From JADJDM01 sp044352985 (lineage in GTDB: Bacteria; Bacteroidota; Bacteroidia; B-17B0; Aurantibacillaceae), in the NCBI GenBank assembly GCA_044352985.1, contig JBILCU010000016.1, positions 9,363-73,362 on the forward strand: DNA of 64,000 bases, written 5' to 3'. The translations under genes and the position numbers were made by a program. The notes below the pieces were generated by a model. The model ran no database searches. It saw only the letters and a program-made list of their open reading frames with translations, and was not told the origin of the DNA. Positions 1 through 9,159 of the stretch are shown here, piece after piece. How positions within the stretch are numbered: position 1 is the first letter of the stretch; each line of letters begins with the position of its first letter.

Positions 1-498
1 AACGCTTGCATCAATATTAATCATGGCAGAGGAATCTTTTTTAAGAACAGTAAGTTCGTTCACTGCCCAATTTATATCTCCAAAAAAACCTTTGGGTTGA
101 ATTAATTCAATGATTGCTCTTTTATCAAGTTTGTATTTTTTAGCTAATAAAAAATCAATTGCTTTACCAAAATCTTCTTTATAAACACTGGCCAAAAAGC
201 CTAAACGTCCTGTATTTACACCTAAAACCGGTATACCAGAATCTTTAACCAAATCAAGTGTTTCTAATATAGTACCATCGCCCCCAAGCGAAATAATACA
301 ATCAACTTTATTTTTAACACACTCATAAGATTTAAAGGTTTCTATATCAAGATTAAATCCAAAATTAGATTTTAAAAAAGAATAATAAGGATCAAAAATA
401 GTTAGCTGTATATTTTCTTTATTTAATTTGGTGCTTAATGTTTTAACATAATCAGGATGATTATCTTTTACATTTCTAGCATATAAAGCAATTTTCAT
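1..498 (-). CDS. nadK: NAD kinase, 3' part cut off by the window edge
   Basis: Reading the minus strand from an ATG at 498 gives 166 open codons running off the window start. The product begins MKIALYARNV and carries the NAD kinase signature GGDGT (about residues 72-76), then NTGRLGFLA and NELTVLK, the conserved order of the ATP-NAD kinase family. Full proteins are usually near 290 residues, so about 40% is missing. The enzyme phosphorylates NAD to NADP in the cytoplasm. It is divergent from the DUF1573 genes. Family assignment is firm; no clear promoter was seen for it. Confidence 0.93.
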   Translation of the reverse strand, partial: MKIALYARNVKDNHPDYVKTLSTKLNKENIQLTIFDPYYSFLKSNFGFNLDIETFKSYECVKNKVDCIISLGGDGTILETLDLVKDSGIPVLGVNTGRLGFLASVYKEDFGKAIDFLLAKKYKLDKRAIIELIQPKGFFGDINWAVNELTVLKKDSSAMINIDASV

Positions 499-654
499 AT
501 TCTTTTTAAAAAAGTGAAATTAGTGAAATACTTAGAAATTCTATTTTAAATGACACAAAAAATTAAATTCGAAGTAGAAGAAAAAATAAAATTTGACTTT
601 GAATTAAAAAATACTAATTTAGAAACGAACTTATGACAAAAATTTATTTCAAAA

Positions 655-688
655 TTGTTTAAAAAAACAGTTGAAATAATTAATTTTG
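655..688 (+). promoter_or_regulatory. Putative Bacteroidota promoter for the DUF1573 pair
   Basis: TAATTTTG at 681-688 matches the Bacteroidota -7 consensus TAnnTTTG, with a TTG at 655-657. The 23-base spacing is longer than the usual 19-21, so the -33 part is uncertain. It lies 36 bases before the ATG of the first DUF1573 gene. Confidence 0.42.
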
Positions 689-724
689 GCATGAAATTTT
701 CTTTTAAAAATTAAAAATCAACAT

Positions 725-1174
725 ATGAAGAAAACAATAGCAATTTTAGCCGTTTTAATTAGTTCATTTTCTGTTATTGCACAAGAAAATCCATCACCTG
801 TAAGCAATGCAGACATCAAATTTGAAAAAACCACACACGATTACGGAACGATCAAACAAAACGCAAATGGTGACTGCGAATTTACTTTTACTAACACAGG
901 AAAAGACCCATTAATTATTAGCAATTGTGCAGGAAGTTGCGGTTGCACTGTACCTTCTTGCCCTAAAGAACCAATTTTACCAGGCAAAACTGGATCAATA
1001 AAAGTACATTATGATACCAAAAGAGTTGGGCCAATAAGTAAATCTGTTACTGTTAATTCAAATGCAAAATCAGGAACAGTAATGTTACAAATTAAAGGTA
1101 CTGTTGAAGCTTTACCCGCTGAAGAAACTTTCCCAGCTCAAAAATCAAATTCAGGAGCTCCATTTGAAAAATAA
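725..1174 (+). CDS. DUF1573 secreted protein, copy 1
   Basis: 149 residues. An N-terminal signal peptide (about residues 1-19, ending VIAQ) precedes a single DUF1573 domain, an Ig-like/ASPM-SPD-2-Hydin-type beta fold. The domain shows the typical FEKTTHDYG start, the cysteine cluster CGCTVPSC and the LPGKTGSIKVHYDTKRVG block. Members are predicted periplasmic or envelope proteins of unknown role. A paralogue follows 38 bases downstream in the same direction, so the two are probably cotranscribed. The family call is strong; function is unknown. Confidence 0.9.
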   Translation: MKKTIAILAVLISSFSVIAQENPSPVSNADIKFEKTTHDYGTIKQNANGDCEFTFTNTGKDPLIISNCAGSCGCTVPSCPKEPILPGKTGSIKVHYDTKRVGPISKSVTVNSNAKSGTVMLQIKGTVEALPAEETFPAQKSNSGAPFEK

Positions 1175-1212
1175 TGGCACAAAAATTGTTTAAATAAAAG
1201 CAAAAAATAATC

Positions 1213-1647
1213 ATGAAAAAAATAGCAATTACTTTAGGTTTTTTAATCTGCCTGGTTTTAACCGGAAACGCGCAAGAAGTTCTTTCAACACCAAACATTG
1301 ATCCAAATGCCCCGGATTTAAAGTTTGAATCAGAATCAATCGACTATGGCACTTTAGATTATGACGGAAACACATTAAGAGAGTTTAAATTTAAAAACAC
1401 CGGAAAATCTCCATTGATTTTATCAAATGTGCAGGTTCAATGTGGTTGTACAAATGTTGACGGATGGCCAAAAGAACCAATTCCTCCTGGAAAATCATCA
1501 AGTTTTAAAGTAAAATACGATAGCAAACGTGTAGGTAAATTTGATAAAAAAATCACTGTAACCTCAAATGCTAAAAACCCTTCGGTTGTTTTGACCATTA
1601 AAGGTGAAGTTAAGCCTGCTGCTACTGAGGCTGCACCAACAAAATAA
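1213..1647 (+). CDS. DUF1573 secreted protein, copy 2
   Basis: 144 residues with a signal peptide (about 1-20, ending GNAQ) and one DUF1573 domain. FESESIDYGTLDYDGN, the CGCTNV cysteines and the PPGKSSSFKVKYDSKRVGKF block line up with the upstream copy. It retains the CGC pair but lacks the extra C of copy 1's CTVPSC, so the two have diverged after an old tandem duplication. A strong hairpin terminator follows the stop, ending the two-gene unit. Function unknown. Confidence 0.9.
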   Translation: MKKIAITLGFLICLVLTGNAQEVLSTPNIDPNAPDLKFESESIDYGTLDYDGNTLREFKFKNTGKSPLILSNVQVQCGCTNVDGWPKEPIPPGKSSSFKVKYDSKRVGKFDKKITVTSNAKNPSVVLTIKGEVKPAATEAAPTK

Positions 1648-1671
1648 AATTACATTTCAAAATCATAAAAC

Positions 1672-1701
1672 AAAAAACCACTCCTGAACGAGTGGTTTTT
1701 T
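1672..1701 (+). terminator. Rho-independent terminator after the DUF1573 pair
   Basis: A perfect 12-bp inverted repeat, AAAAAACCACTC (1672-1683) and GAGTGGTTTTTT (1690-1701), with a 6-base loop. The A-run/T-run symmetry makes it potentially functional in both directions. It separates the DUF1573 unit from the riboswitch-controlled receptor. Confidence 0.88.
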
Positions 1702-1762
1702 GTTTTATGCAAAAGTTCAATTATTTGAAAAAAATTGAACTTTGAAGTTATTGAATAAAAGC

Positions 1763-1794
1763 TTGTTTAATTCTTGTTTTTATTTATAAATTTG
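1763..1794 (+). promoter_or_regulatory. Promoter for the TPP riboswitch-TonB receptor unit
   Basis: TAAATTTG (1787-1794) fits the -7 consensus TAnnTTTG. A TTG at 1763-1765 sits 21 bases upstream. Transcription would start near 1800, at the beginning of the THI-box aptamer, which makes the placement consistent. Confidence 0.6.
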
Positions 1795-1799
1795 CCACG

Positions 1800-1914
1800 T
1801 CTTAAGGGGTGCTTTTTTATTTTTAAATAAAACGGCTGAGATTATACCCTGTAAGTTTGATGATCTGCTATCTCAAACTTACGGACCTGATCAGGGTAAT
1901 GCCTGCGTAGGGAA
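1800..1914 (+). promoter_or_regulatory. TPP (THI-box) riboswitch
   Basis: The conserved TPP aptamer blocks occur in order and spacing: GGGGTGC (1806-1812), GGCTGAGA (1834-1841), TACCCT (1845-1850), ACCTGATC (1885-1892), then GGGTAATGCC and GCGTAGGGA (to 1913). A long variable arm, about 1851-1882, forms the self-complementary stem GTAAGTTTGA/TCAAACTTAC. This is a class known to bind thiamin pyrophosphate and usually to switch genes off. P1 looks weak by eye. It lies 69 bases before a TonB-dependent receptor and so predicts control of that receptor by thiamin status. Confidence 0.95.
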
Positions 1915-1915
1915 A

Positions 1916-1960
1916 AATAAATAACAAACAGATGTCGTCCCTGCATTTGTTTTATTTATT
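1916..1960 (+). promoter_or_regulatory. Candidate expression-platform hairpin of the TPP riboswitch
   Basis: Arms 1916-1934 and 1944-1960 pair (AATAAATAA with TTATTTATT, then a small bulge, then AACAGATG with CATTTGTT including one G-T pair). The loop TCGTCCCTG contains TCCCT (1938-1942), complementary to AGGGA (1909-1913) at the aptamer's 3' end. No T-run follows, so it does not look like an ordinary terminator; a translational or loop-pairing switch is possible. The structure is inferred by eye only. Confidence 0.45.
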
Positions 1961-1982
1961 AATTAATTATAAAAGATAAAAA

Positions 1983-4448
1983 ATGAAAAAGCGTTTTATC
2001 GTTTTTGTAGCAATTTGTGTTTCTAATACAACATCAATTTTTGCTCAACAACAATTAAAAGGTAAAGTTACTACCGAAAATGGAGAACCCATTCCTTTTT
2101 CTGCAATTAGCATCCAAAACACATTACTTTCAACAGCAAGTAAATCAGATGGAAATTACGTGTTTAAAAACTTAAAGAACGGCAAGTATGTATTGGAGTC
2201 GTATTGTCTAGGCTACCAAAAACAAACAGATACCATTGAAATAAATGGATCTGATGTGGAAAAAAACATCGTATTAAAACAATCGCAGGTTGTAATTGAT
2301 GAAGTACTTGTTCAATCTACCAGAGCTAATATGATTTCAGGATTTGCTACTTCGTTAATGAATAAAGAAGATATTCAGAAACAAAACCTTGGACAAGATG
2401 TTCCTTTTTTACTCAACAATCAAACATCCGTTGTAAGCACTTCTGATGCAGGAACTGGAATTGGTTATACCGGTTTACGCATACGTGGTAGCGATGCAAC
2501 ACGTGTAAACATTACTGTTAATGGTATTCCCATTAATGATGCTGAAAGTCAGGGTGTGTTTTGGGTGAATATGCCTGATCTGGCATCAAGCACCAACAGC
2601 ATTCAAATTCAGCGTGGAGTTGGTAGCTCAACCAATGGTGCAGGCGCTTTTGGAGGAAGTGTAAACATTCAAACCAATACTTTACAAACAAAACCTTATG
2701 CCGAAATAATCAATAGCGGAGGATCTTTTAATACATTACGAACCACATTGCAGGCAGGTACAGGTTTATTGAATGATCACTGGGTATTGGATGCCCGAGC
2801 ATCTCGCATAACAAGCGATGGCTTCATCGATAGGGCATTTTCAAAATTATATTCCTGGTATTTATCCGGTGGTTATTATGGTAAAAAGACAACTATTAAA
2901 ACCGTAATCTTTTCAGGAAATGAACAAACTTACCAGTCATGGTGGGGTGTGCCGGAAACAAAATTGTTAGGGCAACCAAAAGATAGTTTGTTTAATTACC
3001 TCTATAATAATTTAAGTTTCGTTTCGCCACAAGATACATTGAATATGCTTAATGCAGATCCAAGAACATACAACATTTACACCTATAAAAATCAAACAGA
3101 TAATTACAAACAAGACAATTATCAATTGCATTTTATTCACGAATTCAATAAAAAATACACACTTAATATTGCAGCCCATTATACAAAAGGAAAAGGCTAT
3201 TACGAAGAATATAAATACAATCAAAATTTAAGTGATTATAAAATGGATATTGTCTTCACCGGAAAAGATACAATTACTCAAAGTGATTTAATAAGAAGAA
3301 AATGGCTTAACAATGACTTTTACGGTGTTGTATATTCTTTAATCGCTCAACCTACAAATAAACTTCAATTAATTTTAGGAGGTGGTGCTAACAACTATAT
3401 TGGTCAACATTATGGGAATGTAATCTGGTCGCGTTATGCATCAAACACTGAAATTAATCACCGATATTATAACGATACTGCTTTTAAAACCGATATTAAT
3501 AATTACTTGAAATTAAATTATCAAGTAAATAATCGTTTCAGTGTTTTTGCTGATATGCAACATCGTTACGTTAATTATAAATTTGTTGGGATAGATTATA
3601 ATTTCTTAGATTCAACACAAACAAAAACATTTCAGTTTTTTAATCCTAAAGCTGGATTCTCTTTTCAGCTAACGGATAACAGTCGTTTTTATGGTTCATT
3701 CAGCAGAGGAAATCGTGAGCCAAGCAGAAGTGATTTTACTGAAAACAAATTCAATAATCAACCAAAACATGAAGAGTTGAATGATATAGAATACGGATTT
3801 AATCAGCAATTCCGAAATGTAAGTTATGGCATTAACGTTTATCACATGTTATATAAAAATCAGCTTGTATTAACAGGTGAATTAAATGATGTTGGAAACC
3901 CAAGAAGAATGAATGTAGATAAAAGCTCAAGAAACGGAATAGAGTTGGATGCAAGTGTTCGATTTAATAAGTATTTCAGTGCTTTTGGAAACATTACATT
4001 AAGCCAGAATAAAATTAAAAACTTTAAAGAGATCGTTTCAAATTATGATACGGCAGATGGCCTTGATACCATCTCACATTCATCCACAGACATTGCATTT
4101 TCTCCTGCAACAGTTGCTGCTTTAAGTTTAGTTGCACAGCCAATTAAAAACGCAGAAATTACATTGCAAAACAAATATGTAGGCAAACAATATTTAGACA
4201 ATACAAGCAATGAAAACAAAATATTGTCGGCATATTTTGTTACTGATTTACGATTAGCATATATAGTTAAATTTAAATCCGTGAAAGAAATTAGATTTAC
4301 AGTTTCTCTAAATAATATTTTTAATCAACTTTATAGTTCTAATGGTTATACTTATGGTTGGATTTTTAATGGAAGAACAAACACCTACAATCATTTCTAT
4401 CCGCAGGCAGGAACCAATATTTTTGGAGGAATTAGTTTCAAGTTTTAG
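1983..4448 (+). CDS. TonB-dependent receptor, probable thiamin transporter
   Basis: 821 residues. Signal peptide about 1-21 (ending IFAQ), a carboxypeptidase-regulatory-like domain about 24-105 (GKVTTENGEPIPFSAISIQN), a plug domain about 115-225 (GLRIRGSDATRVNITVNGIP, then GSSTNGAGAFGGSVNI), and a C-terminal 22-strand-type barrel ending in aromatic ISFKF, typical of outer-membrane barrels. TonB receptors import scarce ligands across the outer membrane using energy from ExbBD-TonB. The TPP riboswitch in its leader suggests thiamin or a phosphate ester as substrate; riboswitch-controlled TonB receptors for thiamin are known in Bacteroides. No thiamin biosynthetic gene is nearby. Family certain, substrate inferred. 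Confidence 0.93.
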   Translation: MKKRFIVFVAICVSNTTSIFAQQQLKGKVTTENGEPIPFSAISIQNTLLSTASKSDGNYVFKNLKNGKYVLESYCLGYQKQTDTIEINGSDVEKNIVLKQSQVVIDEVLVQSTRANMISGFATSLMNKEDIQKQNLGQDVPFLLNNQTSVVSTSDAGTGIGYTGLRIRGSDATRVNITVNGIPINDAESQGVFWVNMPDLASSTNSIQIQRGVGSSTNGAGAFGGSVNIQTNTLQTKPYAEIINSGGSFNTLRTTLQAGTGLLNDHWVLDARASRITSDGFIDRAFSKLYSWYLSGGYYGKKTTIKTVIFSGNEQTYQSWWGVPETKLLGQPKDSLFNYLYNNLSFVSPQDTLNMLNADPRTYNIYTYKNQTDNYKQDNYQLHFIHEFNKKYTLNIAAHYTKGKGYYEEYKYNQNLSDYKMDIVFTGKDTITQSDLIRRKWLNNDFYGVVYSLIAQPTNKLQLILGGGANNYIGQHYGNVIWSRYASNTEINHRYYNDTAFKTDINNYLKLNYQVNNRFSVFADMQHRYVNYKFVGIDYNFLDSTQTKTFQFFNPKAGFSFQLTDNSRFYGSFSRGNREPSRSDFTENKFNNQPKHEELNDIEYGFNQQFRNVSYGINVYHMLYKNQLVLTGELNDVGNPRRMNVDKSSRNGIELDASVRFNKYFSAFGNITLSQNKIKNFKEIVSNYDTADGLDTISHSSTDIAFSPATVAALSLVAQPIKNAEITLQNKYVGKQYLDNTSNENKILSAYFVTDLRLAYIVKFKSVKEIRFTVSLNNIFNQLYSSNGYTYGWIFNGRTNTYNHFYPQAGTNIFGGISFKF

Positions 4449-4528
4449 CAATGGTTTAAACTTCTAACTTTTAATTTCTTCAATTGATAATTTGAGCTAA
4501 TTTTAGACTTTAATTAATCATTGAAAAC

Positions 4529-6433
4529 ATGTGTGGCTTTTCAGGTTTTGTTCATCATGATTTTAAAACAGATTTAGATGTTTTAAAAAACATGAATCAA
4601 TCTTTACATCATCGTGGACCAGATGGTGGCAAAGAAGAAGTAATTCAGCTTGAGCATGCTCAAATTGGGTTTGCCCATCGTCGCTTATCAATTATTGATT
4701 TGAGTAATAATGGCTCACAGCCAATGACATATAAACACCTCAGCATTGTTTATAATGGTGAAGTGTATAATTTTTCAGAAATAAAAAACAACTTAATACA
4801 ACTTGGTCATCAGTTTGTAAGCAACTCTGATACAGAAGTATTGTTACATGCTTTTTATGAATGGGGTATTACATTCATCGATAAATTAATAGGCATGTTT
4901 GCATTTGTGATTTTAGATAAAAAAAATAACAAGGTAATTGGTGTAAGAGACAGAGCTGGTGTTAAACCATTTTTTTACTATCAAAAAGAAAATATTTTCT
5001 TGTTTGCATCAGAGTTAAAAGCCTTTCATCAGCATCCTCATTTTGATAAGAAAATCAATGCAAATGCATTGGCTTGTTTCATGCAATTTGGAAATGTACC
5101 TGCCCCCTACTCGATTTTTGAAAACTGTAATAAACTTCAACCTGCTCATTATTTTGAATATGATTTAAAAAGCAAATCGATTCAACTAAAAAAGTATTGG
5201 GATGTTTACGATTACTATAATCAACCAAAATCAGCGCTTTCCTTTGATGAAGCTAAAAAAGAAACGGAAAAAATTTTAAGTTCAGCTGCAGAATATAGAA
5301 TGGTAGCTGATGTTCCTGTTGGTGTTTTTTTAAGTGGTGGTTATGACAGTACCTGCTTAACTGCACTACTTCAAAAAAACAGAACCACAAAACTAAATAC
5401 CTACACAATTGCTGTTCCAGAAATTGGTTTAAATGAAGCCCCATATGCTAAAGATATTGCAAAGTATTTAGGAACAAATCATCATGAAATGGATTGCAAT
5501 TCAGTAGAGGCTATTCAGCTATTAGATAACATTCCATATTATTACGACGAACCTTTTGGAGATAGTAGTGCATTACCAACCATGTTAGTATCAAAAATGG
5601 CTCGAAAGGAAGTTACAGTAGCTTTAAGCGCAGATGCAGGAGATGAAGTGTTTGCAGGCTATAACAGATACGATTACCTGATGCGATATGGGAAAAATTT
5701 AAAAAAAATACCACCCATTTTAAGAAAGACAATGCATGGCTCCATGAAATTGATAAGTGCTGATAAAATTCCATACTTCAATAAAACATATAATTTCCCT
5801 AACCGATACGAAAAGTTAAAAAACTTATTACTTAATCCAAGTGATTATGAAATCATGATGAGTTTAAGCAAACAATTTTCGGATGAAGAATTAACTAATT
5901 TATTTAGGATTAAATTTCAATTTCCAGACACAAATTATTCCAGAAAGAAATTAAAAGATGAATATTACTCGTCACTTTCATATATGATGGCAATTGATTA
6001 TGAAACCTATTTACCAGACGATATTTTACAAAAAGTGGATAGAGCAAGTATGTCGGTAAGCCTGGAAGCTCGCGAGCCTTATTTAGATCATCGACTAATA
6101 GAATGGGCAGCTCGTTTGCCTAATGAATATAAATACAACAAAGGCATAAAAAAATACATTTTAAAAGAAATCACTCATCAATATATACCTCAACAATTGA
6201 TGGATCGTCCTAAAATGGGATTTGCTATACCAATTGAAAAATGGCTGCAAAACGAATGGAGAGATAAAGTGAATTACTATTTAGATGAACAACGAATAAA
6301 GCAACAAGGAATTTTTAATTCAAACATCACCACACTTTACCTCAAACAGTTTATGAATGGTAAAAAAGAATTCGGTTTAAAAATATGGTATTTATTGATG
6401 TTTCAATTATGGTATGAGAAGTGGATGAACTAA
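4529..6433 (+). CDS. asnB: Asparagine synthase (glutamine-hydrolysing)
   Basis: 634 residues. It starts MCGFSG, exposing Cys2 as the class II glutamine amidotransferase nucleophile after Met removal. The GATase domain (about 1-215) has HHRGPDGG, RRLSIIDLS and YNGEVYN. The synthase domain (about 230-620) carries the ATP-pyrophosphatase loop SGGYDST (about residues 268-274) and the EAREPYLDH block. It makes asparagine from aspartate, glutamine and ATP. Some members of this size modify surface polysaccharides or peptides instead, but no such cluster is here. Single gene, 80 bases after the receptor. Confidence 0.93.
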   Translation: MCGFSGFVHHDFKTDLDVLKNMNQSLHHRGPDGGKEEVIQLEHAQIGFAHRRLSIIDLSNNGSQPMTYKHLSIVYNGEVYNFSEIKNNLIQLGHQFVSNSDTEVLLHAFYEWGITFIDKLIGMFAFVILDKKNNKVIGVRDRAGVKPFFYYQKENIFLFASELKAFHQHPHFDKKINANALACFMQFGNVPAPYSIFENCNKLQPAHYFEYDLKSKSIQLKKYWDVYDYYNQPKSALSFDEAKKETEKILSSAAEYRMVADVPVGVFLSGGYDSTCLTALLQKNRTTKLNTYTIAVPEIGLNEAPYAKDIAKYLGTNHHEMDCNSVEAIQLLDNIPYYYDEPFGDSSALPTMLVSKMARKEVTVALSADAGDEVFAGYNRYDYLMRYGKNLKKIPPILRKTMHGSMKLISADKIPYFNKTYNFPNRYEKLKNLLLNPSDYEIMMSLSKQFSDEELTNLFRIKFQFPDTNYSRKKLKDEYYSSLSYMMAIDYETYLPDDILQKVDRASMSVSLEAREPYLDHRLIEWAARLPNEYKYNKGIKKYILKEITHQYIPQQLMDRPKMGFAIPIEKWLQNEWRDKVNYYLDEQRIKQQGIFNSNITTLYLKQFMNGKKEFGLKIWYLLMFQLWYEKWMN

Positions 6434-6511
6434 AGTTAACACATCTATCTTTAATCAATCACCACATGTTTTAATAAAATTTAAACTTCAAACATCCAAC
6501 AACCAAACAGA

Positions 6512-8539
6512 TCACACCAACATCTCCAAAAACTCATCTTCTGAAATCATTTTGATTTTTAAGGATTCTGCTTTTTTAAGTTTTTCAGGTCCCATGTTAT
6601 CGCCTGCTAATAAATAACTTGTTTTTCCGGAAATAGAACCGCTGTTTTTGCCGCCGTTTTGTTCAATCATGTTTTTTAATTCGTCGCGACTGTGTTTGGC
6701 AAAAACACCAGAAATAACAAAGGTCAGTCCTTTTAATTTATCGCTGCTTGCTTGTAGCTGTTCTTCGCTTAAGCTAAATTTCAAGCCATGTTGTTTTAAT
6801 CGTTCTATGATTTTTTTGTTGGATTCTTGAGAGAAAAAATCAATAATACTGTCAGCAATAATTTCTCCTACTTCTTCAATTTCCAACAATTCTTCTTTTG
6901 TTGCTTTTTCAAGGACATCAATTGATTTTATTTTACGCGCAATTTTTTTAGCAGTGGTTTCTCCAACATGCCTTATGCCGATTGCGTAGAGAACACGCTC
7001 AAAAGGGACTAGTGTTGATTGCTTAATTCCTTCAATCAAATTATTTGCTGATTTTTCGGCCATGCGCTCTAGCGGCAACAATTGTTCTTTTTTTAGATCA
7101 TAGATGTCGGCAATATTTTTTAATAAACCTGCTTTATATAATTGATCAATTGTTTCGGCACCCAAACTATCAATATTCATTGCTTTTCTGCCTACAAAAT
7201 GTTCCATTTTTCCTTTCAGTTGGGGTGGACACGCATTTTCGTTTGGACAAAAATGCTGAGCTTCTCCTTCGGTTCGATTAAGGGTAGTACCGCATTCCGG
7301 GCAGTTTTCAATATAAATAGTTTCTGCTGTATGTTCAGGTCGTTTTGATAAATCAACGCCAATAATTTTAGGAATAATTTCTCCTCCTTTTTCCACAAAA
7401 ACAGTATCACCTACACGAACATCCAGTTTTTTAATAATGTCGGCATTGTGCAAAGATGCACGCTTCACAATTGTTCCAGCTAATGCAACAGGTTTTAAAT
7501 TGGCAACCGGAGTTATAGCGCCTGTTCGTCCAACCTGGTAGGAAATGCTTTCTAATATTGTAGAAACTTGTTCTGCCTTGTATTTATATGCAATTGCCCA
7601 GCGTGGAGATTTTGCGGTATAACCGAGCTGCTCCTGGTATTTTACATTGTTCAGTTTAATTACGATGCCGTCAATATCAAATGGTAAATCACTTCGTTTT
7701 TTATCCCAATAATTAATAAAAGCAACTACTTCATCAATTCCTTTACAAACCTTACTGTATGAAGAAATTTTAAATCCCCATGATTTTGCTTTTTCCAGAT
7801 TTTCGGAATGGGTTTCAAAATTTATTTTTTCTCCCAACACGTAATACATATAACAATCGAGTTTACGTTTTGCAACAATGGAAGAATCCTGCATTTTCAT
7901 AGTTCCGGAAGCCGCATTTCGAGGATTAGCAAATGGCTGTTCGCCTATTTCCTCTCGCTCTGTATTAATTTCTTCAAATGTTTTATGAGGCATAAAAATT
8001 TCACCACGCACCTCAACATGTTCCGGAAAATCTCCTCTCAATTGCAAAGGGATAGATTTAATTGTTTTTGCATTATTGGTTACATCATCTCCCTGCACAC
8101 CATCGCCGCGAGTAACGGCTTGTTTAAGTTGACCATGTTCATATATTAATGAAATGGATAAACCGTCAAACTTTAATTCACATACATATTCAACATCAAC
8201 TCCAAATAAAGTAGTACTTTCTAAATTCAATCCCTTTTTTACACGCTCATCAAAATCCATAATTTCTTCTTGGCTGTAACTGTTTGCCAGTGACAACATG
8301 GGATATTGATGTTTCACCGTTTTAAATTCTTTGGTAATTGCTCCTCCAACTCGTTGAGAAGGAGAGTTAGGAGAAAGAAATTCAGGATATTGTTTTTCTA
8401 AACGAATAAACTCTTCCAACAACATGTCAAAATCATAATCTCCGATTGTGGGATGCGATAGAACATAATAGTTGTAATTATGTTGTTCAATTTCTTTGGA
8501 TAATTCCTGTATTCTTTTTTCAGCAGATTCTTTGGTCAT
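6512..8539 (-). CDS. ligA: NAD-dependent DNA ligase LigA
   Basis: 675 residues, the usual LigA length. Domains in order: Ia (about 1-70, with YYVLSHPTIGDYDFD), adenylation domain with ELKFDGLS and adenylated Lys about 123, OB fold, four-cysteine zinc finger (CPECG ... CPNENACP), tandem helix-hairpin-helix region, and C-terminal BRCT (LKGLTFVISGVF to the end). It seals nicks during replication and repair using NAD as AMP donor. Start chosen at ATG 8539; a CAAAAGTA box (TAnnTTTG on the minus strand) lies 18 bases upstream. Convergent with asnB. Confidence 0.97.
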   Translation of the reverse strand: MTKESAEKRIQELSKEIEQHNYNYYVLSHPTIGDYDFDMLLEEFIRLEKQYPEFLSPNSPSQRVGGAITKEFKTVKHQYPMLSLANSYSQEEIMDFDERVKKGLNLESTTLFGVDVEYVCELKFDGLSISLIYEHGQLKQAVTRGDGVQGDDVTNNAKTIKSIPLQLRGDFPEHVEVRGEIFMPHKTFEEINTEREEIGEQPFANPRNAASGTMKMQDSSIVAKRKLDCYMYYVLGEKINFETHSENLEKAKSWGFKISSYSKVCKGIDEVVAFINYWDKKRSDLPFDIDGIVIKLNNVKYQEQLGYTAKSPRWAIAYKYKAEQVSTILESISYQVGRTGAITPVANLKPVALAGTIVKRASLHNADIIKKLDVRVGDTVFVEKGGEIIPKIIGVDLSKRPEHTAETIYIENCPECGTTLNRTEGEAQHFCPNENACPPQLKGKMEHFVGRKAMNIDSLGAETIDQLYKAGLLKNIADIYDLKKEQLLPLERMAEKSANNLIEGIKQSTLVPFERVLYAIGIRHVGETTAKKIARKIKSIDVLEKATKEELLEIEEVGEIIADSIIDFFSQESNKKIIERLKQHGLKFSLSEEQLQASSDKLKGLTFVISGVFAKHSRDELKNMIEQNGGKNSGSISGKTSYLLAGDNMGPEKLKKAESLKIKMISEDEFLEMLV

Positions 8540-8556
8540 GGCAATTAATTCGATTG

Positions 8557-8564
8557 CAAAAGTA
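8557..8564 (-). promoter_or_regulatory. -7 promoter element for ligA
   Basis: CAAAAGTA on the plus strand reads TACTTTTG on the minus strand, a match to TAnnTTTG, 18 bases before the ligA start. No clear TTG is seen at the -33 spacing, so this is a partial match. Confidence 0.4.
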
Positions 8565-8756
8565 AGTTACTATTAAAAAATTAACCAGGTTGAAACGAAT
8601 TATTTATTAGGATGTTTTGATTAAGTTTAAACCTGTTTTTTATGAGAATATTGAATTTCATTTAATTTTATTTAAAATAATTCTAAATTATTTTTTTTCA
8701 ATTGATGATATCCAATAAAATCGTTAAACTTACACTCCAATTTTAACATAAATTAT

Positions 8757-9131
8757 ATGGGTTCAACAAATACTCCAACCGACTATATTCCAATACTTTT
8801 AATGTTTTTAGTGGCACTTTCGTTTGTCGTTGTAACCATGGTAGGAACACACTACCTAGGGCCAAAACGCAAATCTAAGGTTAAGGACGCTAGTTTTGAG
8901 TGTGGAATTGAAACACAGGGAAATGCCCGCTTCCCATTTTCGGTTAAATATTTTTTAGTTGCTATTTTATTCGTATTGTTTGACGTGGAAGTTATTTTTA
9001 TGTATCCATGGGCAGTAAATTTTAAAGAATTGGGGATGCTCGGAATAATTGAAATGTTTACGTTTATCGCATTATTATTAGTAGGTTTCTACTATTTATT
9101 GGCGAAAAAAGCATTAAAGTGGGAAGATTAA
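8757..9131 (+). CDS. nuoA: NADH-quinone oxidoreductase subunit A
   Basis: 124 residues with three predicted membrane helices (about 10-32, 63-85, 93-115). The conserved segment SFECGIETQGNARFPFSVKY between helices 1 and 2 is diagnostic for NuoA/ND3, including the Cys loop that senses the quinone-site state. It is part of the membrane arm of complex I next to the quinone cavity. First gene of the 15-kb nuo locus. A weak promoter-like TTG (8702) and TAAACTTA (8725) lie upstream. Confidence 0.96.
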   Translation: MGSTNTPTDYIPILLMFLVALSFVVVTMVGTHYLGPKRKSKVKDASFECGIETQGNARFPFSVKYFLVAILFVLFDVEVIFMYPWAVNFKELGMLGIIEMFTFIALLLVGFYYLLAKKALKWED

Positions 9132-9159
9132 TTGTTTATTAAAATAAAGATTAGAAAAA

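Noticed and set aside
7808..8149. 113-residue plus-strand frame opposite ligA
   Set aside because: Antisense to a firmly identified gene and has no recognisable domain; a chance frame from ligA codon use.
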